Shown here: piece after piece, positions 61,357 to 64,000 of the stretch
Position numbering within the stretch: position 1 is the first letter of the stretch
Layout of the letters: every line of letters starts with the position of its first letter
Assembly: GCF_003660445.1 (NCBI RefSeq)
Contig: NZ_QZVQ01000012.1
Coordinates: 22,648 to 86,647 of the forward strand
Source of the DNA: Croceibacterium ferulae
GTDB lineage: Bacteria > Pseudomonadota > Alphaproteobacteria > Sphingomonadales > Sphingomonadaceae
Reading direction: 5' to 3'
DNA: 64,000 nucleotides
Notes under the pieces: model-generated
Database searches by the model: none
Seen by the model: only the letters and a program-made list of their open reading frames with translations
Told to the model about the DNA's origin: nothing
Position numbers and translations under genes: made by a program

Positions 61357-62699
61357 TCCTCAAGGCCAGTCAGCGTGGCGGCGGTAGAGATCTGGCTGTC
61401 CATCTGCTTAAGCCCGAGAACGAGCATGTTGAGGTCCATGAGGTGCGGGGCTTCTGCTCGGAGACTGTGCTCGGGGCCTTCAAGGAAGCTCAGGCCATCG
61501 CCAGTGGCACCAGATGCCAGCAGTATCTCTTCTCCGTATCCCTCAACCCGCCGGAGACAGCCTCAGTGCCGGTGGACGCCTTCGAACGTGCGATTGACAG
61601 GATTGAGGATCAACTGGGCCTGACGGGCCAGCCGCGTGTCATCGTCTTCCATGAGAAGGAAGGCAGACGGCATTGCCATGCCGTCTGGTCCCGGATCGAT
61701 GCCGAGACCATGACAGCCCGGCAGATGTCGCACTTCAAGATGAAGCTCAATGCGATCTCCAAGGGCCTTTATCTGGAACATGGCTGGGAGCTGCCGCGCG
61801 GCTTCATAGACAAGGAGCTACGGGACAAAGGTAGCTTCGATCTTGCCCATTGGCAGCAATGCAAGCGCATGGGTCGTGATCCGAAGGCGCTCAAGGAAGC
61901 CATCCAGACTAGCTGGGCGATATCGGATACTAGGCAGAGCTTCGAAGCAGCATTGGAAGCCAAAGGCTTGTTCCTTGCCCGTGGTGATCGGCGGGCTTAT
62001 GTCGCCGTCACCTATGAAGGAGAAGTTCTATCCCTCTCCCGGATGACGGGACAGAAGACGAAAGACATCGCTGCCCGCCTCGGCAAACCTGACGAGTGCC
62101 GGAGTGTCGAGGAGACAAAGCAGCATATCGCCGCCACCATCGCGCCAAAACTCCGGCATCTGCTGAACGAGAACGACCGGGCGAAGCTGGAGGCCATGCT
62201 GCCGCTGGAAGCCATGCGCATCACCATGCGCGACCAGCATCGCGAGTGCAGGCAGGAGCTAAACGACGCTCAGCGACAGCGGAGCGAGGCAGAAGGCAAG
62301 GTCAGAGCCGCAAGGCTGCGCAAGGGCGTCCCCGGGCTATGGGACCGGCTGACCGGAAGGCGCAAGGAAACGCTGCGGCAGAACGAGGCGGAGGCAAAAG
62401 AATGCCGTGCTCGCGACTGCACCGAGCGGCACAACCTCGTGCGCGAACAGCTGACGGAGCGGCGAGGCCTTCAGCGGCAGATTGTGATCGTGAGGAGCCT
62501 GTTTGCTGAGCGAGCAGAAGAACTAACCCGCGATCTGGCGCGGCAAGGCGCGGAGCAGGAAACCGAAGAGAGGAGCCTGAGCGATAGCTTCAACGGTACG
62601 TCGGGTGCGGAATCATCCACTCCAGCCCCGACAACGCCGCGCATCCTGCGAGGGCGATCTTTTGGCCACTCACATGATCGTGGAAGGCCGGAATTGTGA
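61353..62699 (+). CDS. Relaxase / mobilization nuclease
   Basis: The 448-residue protein has a relaxase N-terminal domain: MILKASQRGGGRDLAVHLL, GTRCQQYLFSVSLNPPE and the metal-binding histidines His100, His107 and His109 in VVFHEKEGRRHCHAVW-type sequence (here IVFHEKEGRRHCHAVW). It closely resembles a relaxase family widespread in alphaproteobacterial mobile elements. It would nick oriT and lead DNA transfer using a conjugation system in trans. A charged coiled coil follows (about 285-395). No tyrosine is obvious in the first motif, where His17 (LAVHLL) takes a position often aromatic. No other transfer genes are seen. Confidence 0.88.
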   Translation: MILKASQRGGGRDLAVHLLKPENEHVEVHEVRGFCSETVLGAFKEAQAIASGTRCQQYLFSVSLNPPETASVPVDAFERAIDRIEDQLGLTGQPRVIVFHEKEGRRHCHAVWSRIDAETMTARQMSHFKMKLNAISKGLYLEHGWELPRGFIDKELRDKGSFDLAHWQQCKRMGRDPKALKEAIQTSWAISDTRQSFEAALEAKGLFLARGDRRAYVAVTYEGEVLSLSRMTGQKTKDIAARLGKPDECRSVEETKQHIAATIAPKLRHLLNENDRAKLEAMLPLEAMRITMRDQHRECRQELNDAQRQRSEAEGKVRAARLRKGVPGLWDRLTGRRKETLRQNEAEAKECRARDCTERHNLVREQLTERRGLQRQIVIVRSLFAERAEELTRDLARQGAEQETEERSLSDSFNGTSGAESSTPAPTTPRILRGRSFGHSHDRGRPEL

Positions 62700-62713
62700 T
62701 TGCTCTACGCCTG

Positions 62714-63835
62714 TCAGCTCCGGTCCGTATTAGGTGGCTGGGCTAAGCCGTAGCTCGTGCTGCGGCCTCCTGCCTCGCCTTTCATCAGAATTCCGCGCTG
62801 AACGAGATCATCGATATCGCGGGCGGCCGTATCCTGTGAGCATTTCGCGAGCTTCGCCCATTTGGATGAAGTCAGCTTTCCTTCGAAACCGTCCATAAGC
62901 CTGTTCAGCACCTTTTGCTGGCGTTCGCTGATCGGCTGTACTTTGATCCAATCCCAGAAGCGGGCTTTCGTAATGACGGCGGACAGCGTACCTTCAGCCC
63001 GGTCAAAAGCCCGGTCCAGGCATTCGAGAAACCATGCGAGCCATTGCGTGACATCAAGCTCGCTCTTCTGCGTTTGCTCCAGCATATCGTAGTAAGCGTT
63101 GCGCTCGGCCTGTATCTGAGACGACATGCTGTAGAAGCGCTGCGCGGTGCCTTCCGAACGTACGAGAGCAAGGTCGGCAATTGCACGGGCAATCCGCCCA
63201 TTGCCATCTTCGAACGGGTGAATGGTTACGAACCAGAGATGGGCGAGGCCAGCTTTTAGGACCGGGTCGATTGCTTCCCCGCTTTCAAACCATCTCAGAA
63301 AGGCCGTCATTTCATCATCGAGCCGGGCGGCGGTGGGCGCTTCATAGTGAATTCGTTCCCGCCCGGTCGGACCCGAGACGACTTGCATCGGGCCGGCGCT
63401 TTCGTCCCGCCACGCGCCAACGATGATTTTAGTCATGCCGCTGCGCCCCGTCGGAAACAGCGCGGCATGCCAGCCAAAGAGCCTCTCCGGGTCAAGCGGC
63501 TGATCATATCGTTGCGTAGCGTCCAGCATCATTTCCACGACGCCTTCGACATCGCGTGCGGCTGGAACAAGCCCTGCGATATCCATTCCAAGACGGCGGG
63601 CGATCGATGAGCGGACCTGGTTCTGGTCGAGTTCCTCCCCTTCAATCGCGCTTGATTTGACGACATCTTCGGTGAGCGTATGAAGCATGGCTTCATCGCG
63701 GAGGGGAAAGCCGAGCGCCTCCATATGGCCGATCAGTCGGCCTTGACGATGTCGGACATGCGCAAGCTTGGTCGCAAGTCTCGCATCATCCCACCGGAAT
63801 TCGGGCCAATCTTCACGTTCGTGTATGTAGGTCAT
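62714..63835 (-). CDS. Fic family AMP-transferase with C-terminal winged helix
   Basis: The 373-residue protein has the Fic motif HPFEDGNGRIARA (His206 catalytic), an N-terminal inhibitory helix with SSAIEGEEL (Ser61-Glu65-Gly66, class II) and an N-terminal DUF4172-like part (EREDWPEFRWDDARL). The C terminus (about 295-365: KVLNRLMDGFEGKLTSSKWAKLAKCSQDTAARDIDDLVQRGIL) is a DNA-binding winged helix. Fic enzymes transfer AMP from ATP to Tyr/Thr/Ser of target proteins. The ATG at 63835 is followed upstream by GGAGATT; two inverted repeats cover its promoter, so self-repression through its own winged helix is likely. Confidence 0.92.
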   Translation of the reverse strand: MTYIHEREDWPEFRWDDARLATKLAHVRHRQGRLIGHMEALGFPLRDEAMLHTLTEDVVKSSAIEGEELDQNQVRSSIARRLGMDIAGLVPAARDVEGVVEMMLDATQRYDQPLDPERLFGWHAALFPTGRSGMTKIIVGAWRDESAGPMQVVSGPTGRERIHYEAPTAARLDDEMTAFLRWFESGEAIDPVLKAGLAHLWFVTIHPFEDGNGRIARAIADLALVRSEGTAQRFYSMSSQIQAERNAYYDMLEQTQKSELDVTQWLAWFLECLDRAFDRAEGTLSAVITKARFWDWIKVQPISERQQKVLNRLMDGFEGKLTSSKWAKLAKCSQDTAARDIDDLVQRGILMKGEAGGRSTSYGLAQPPNTDRS

Positions 63836-63860
63836 AATCTCCGCACCTCTTGCGGAGATT
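63836..63860. promoter_or_regulatory. Operator-like inverted repeat 1 at the fic start
   Basis: AATCTCCGC-N7-GCGGAGATT is a perfect 9-bp inverted repeat directly next to the fic start codon, covering the ribosome site and part of the -10 element. Its arms are identical to those of repeat 2. Confidence 0.75.
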
Positions 63861-63887
63861 ATATCGGCCTTTCTCCGCATCCTGCAA
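63858..63887 (-). promoter_or_regulatory. Fic promoter
   Basis: On the minus strand, TTGCAG (63882-63887) and TATAAT (63858-63863) are 18 bases apart, a near-consensus sigma-70-type promoter. The -10 hexamer overlaps repeat 1, so the leader is only about 10-20 bases long. Confidence 0.65.
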
Positions 63888-63891
63888 CCAT

Positions 63892-63916
63892 AATCTCCGC
63901 ATTCTATGCGGAGATT
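63892..63916. promoter_or_regulatory. Operator-like inverted repeat 2 upstream of the fic promoter
   Basis: The same AATCTCCGC-N7-GCGGAGATT arms as repeat 1, with a different 7-base spacer, 56 bases further upstream and just before the -35 element. Half-sites TTCTCCGC follow each repeat at the same distance (63871-63878 and 63927-63934), so the unit repeats with a 56-base period. Confidence 0.75.
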
Positions 63917-64000
63917 AGCCGCGATATTCTCCGCAGCGGATTGGTGATGTCTGCACGTGCCCGGTGCCAAGGCATCCTATAGAGCCGGCTCCTTCCTCGA

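Overview
The window is a chromosomal segment of a GC-rich alphaproteobacterium, most likely of the order Sphingomonadales (Sphingomonadaceae or Erythrobacteraceae; genus not resolved). This rests on several things. There is a CckA/CpdR cell-cycle phosphorelay. SOS boxes of the alphaproteobacterial form GTTC-N7-GTTC precede recA and uvrD. There are SapC, DUF6456, DUF1178 and DUF4139 proteins, a gene-transfer-agent-type holin, and genes densely packed on both strands. These are family recognitions from sequence, not database results.

Layout. 1-15 kb: the 3' end of a pectate lyase gene, two tRNAs, an Lrp-type regulator, accC-accB-aroQ with a GTA-type holin upstream, tRNA-Pro(GGG), yajC-secD-secF, a divergent XRE/DUF6456 pair, an ABC-F ATPase, a SIMPL protein, a PepSY / response regulator / histidine kinase module, chorismate mutase and a long-chain polyprenyl diphosphate synthase. 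15-24 kb: a GH106 alpha-L-rhamnosidase with a GntR-like operator, a PhoX phosphatase, an IspZ-like membrane protein, rlmN and an outer-membrane beta-barrel. 24-36 kb: an EAL phosphodiesterase, a patatin phospholipase, greB, a lytic transglycosylase, dapA-smpB-DUF2062-cckA and a tandem pair of DUF4139 proteins. 36-50 kb: recA, alaS, a small hydrophilic protein, a KefB-type antiporter, putP, a RluB-type pseudouridine synthase with rsmD, a low-complexity secreted protein, uvrD and a DEAD-box helicase. 50-60.7 kb: an FAD oxidoreductase, SapC, a structured RNA candidate with a strong terminator, N-formylglutamate amidohydrolase with cpdR, tRNA-Val, icd, ampG, hsp20 with a sigma-32-like promoter and ROSE-like leader, grxC, a nitrilase-family hydrolase and DUF1178.

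From about 60.75 kb to the end the character changes to mobile DNA: a possible oriT inverted repeat, mobC overlapping a relaxase gene, and a Fic AMP-transferase gene whose promoter carries two identical-arm inverted repeats. This looks like part of an integrated mobilizable element; its other end, integrase and attachment sites are outside the window or not recognisable.

How genes fit together. AccB and AccC are two subunits of acetyl-CoA carboxylase. YajC, SecD and SecF form the Sec accessory complex. CckA and CpdR belong to the same phosphorelay (CckA-ChpT-CtrA/CpdR), which in other alphaproteobacteria also controls gene transfer agents, so the holin at 3.7-4.1 kb is a plausible distant output. 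RecA and UvrD share SOS control. The pectate lyase and rhamnosidase suggest pectin or rhamnogalacturonan use. No stretch above about 300 bases lacks a feature. The longest gene-poor parts are 4099-4523 (tRNA-Pro and the yajC leader) and 54818-55126 (tRNA-Val and a terminator).
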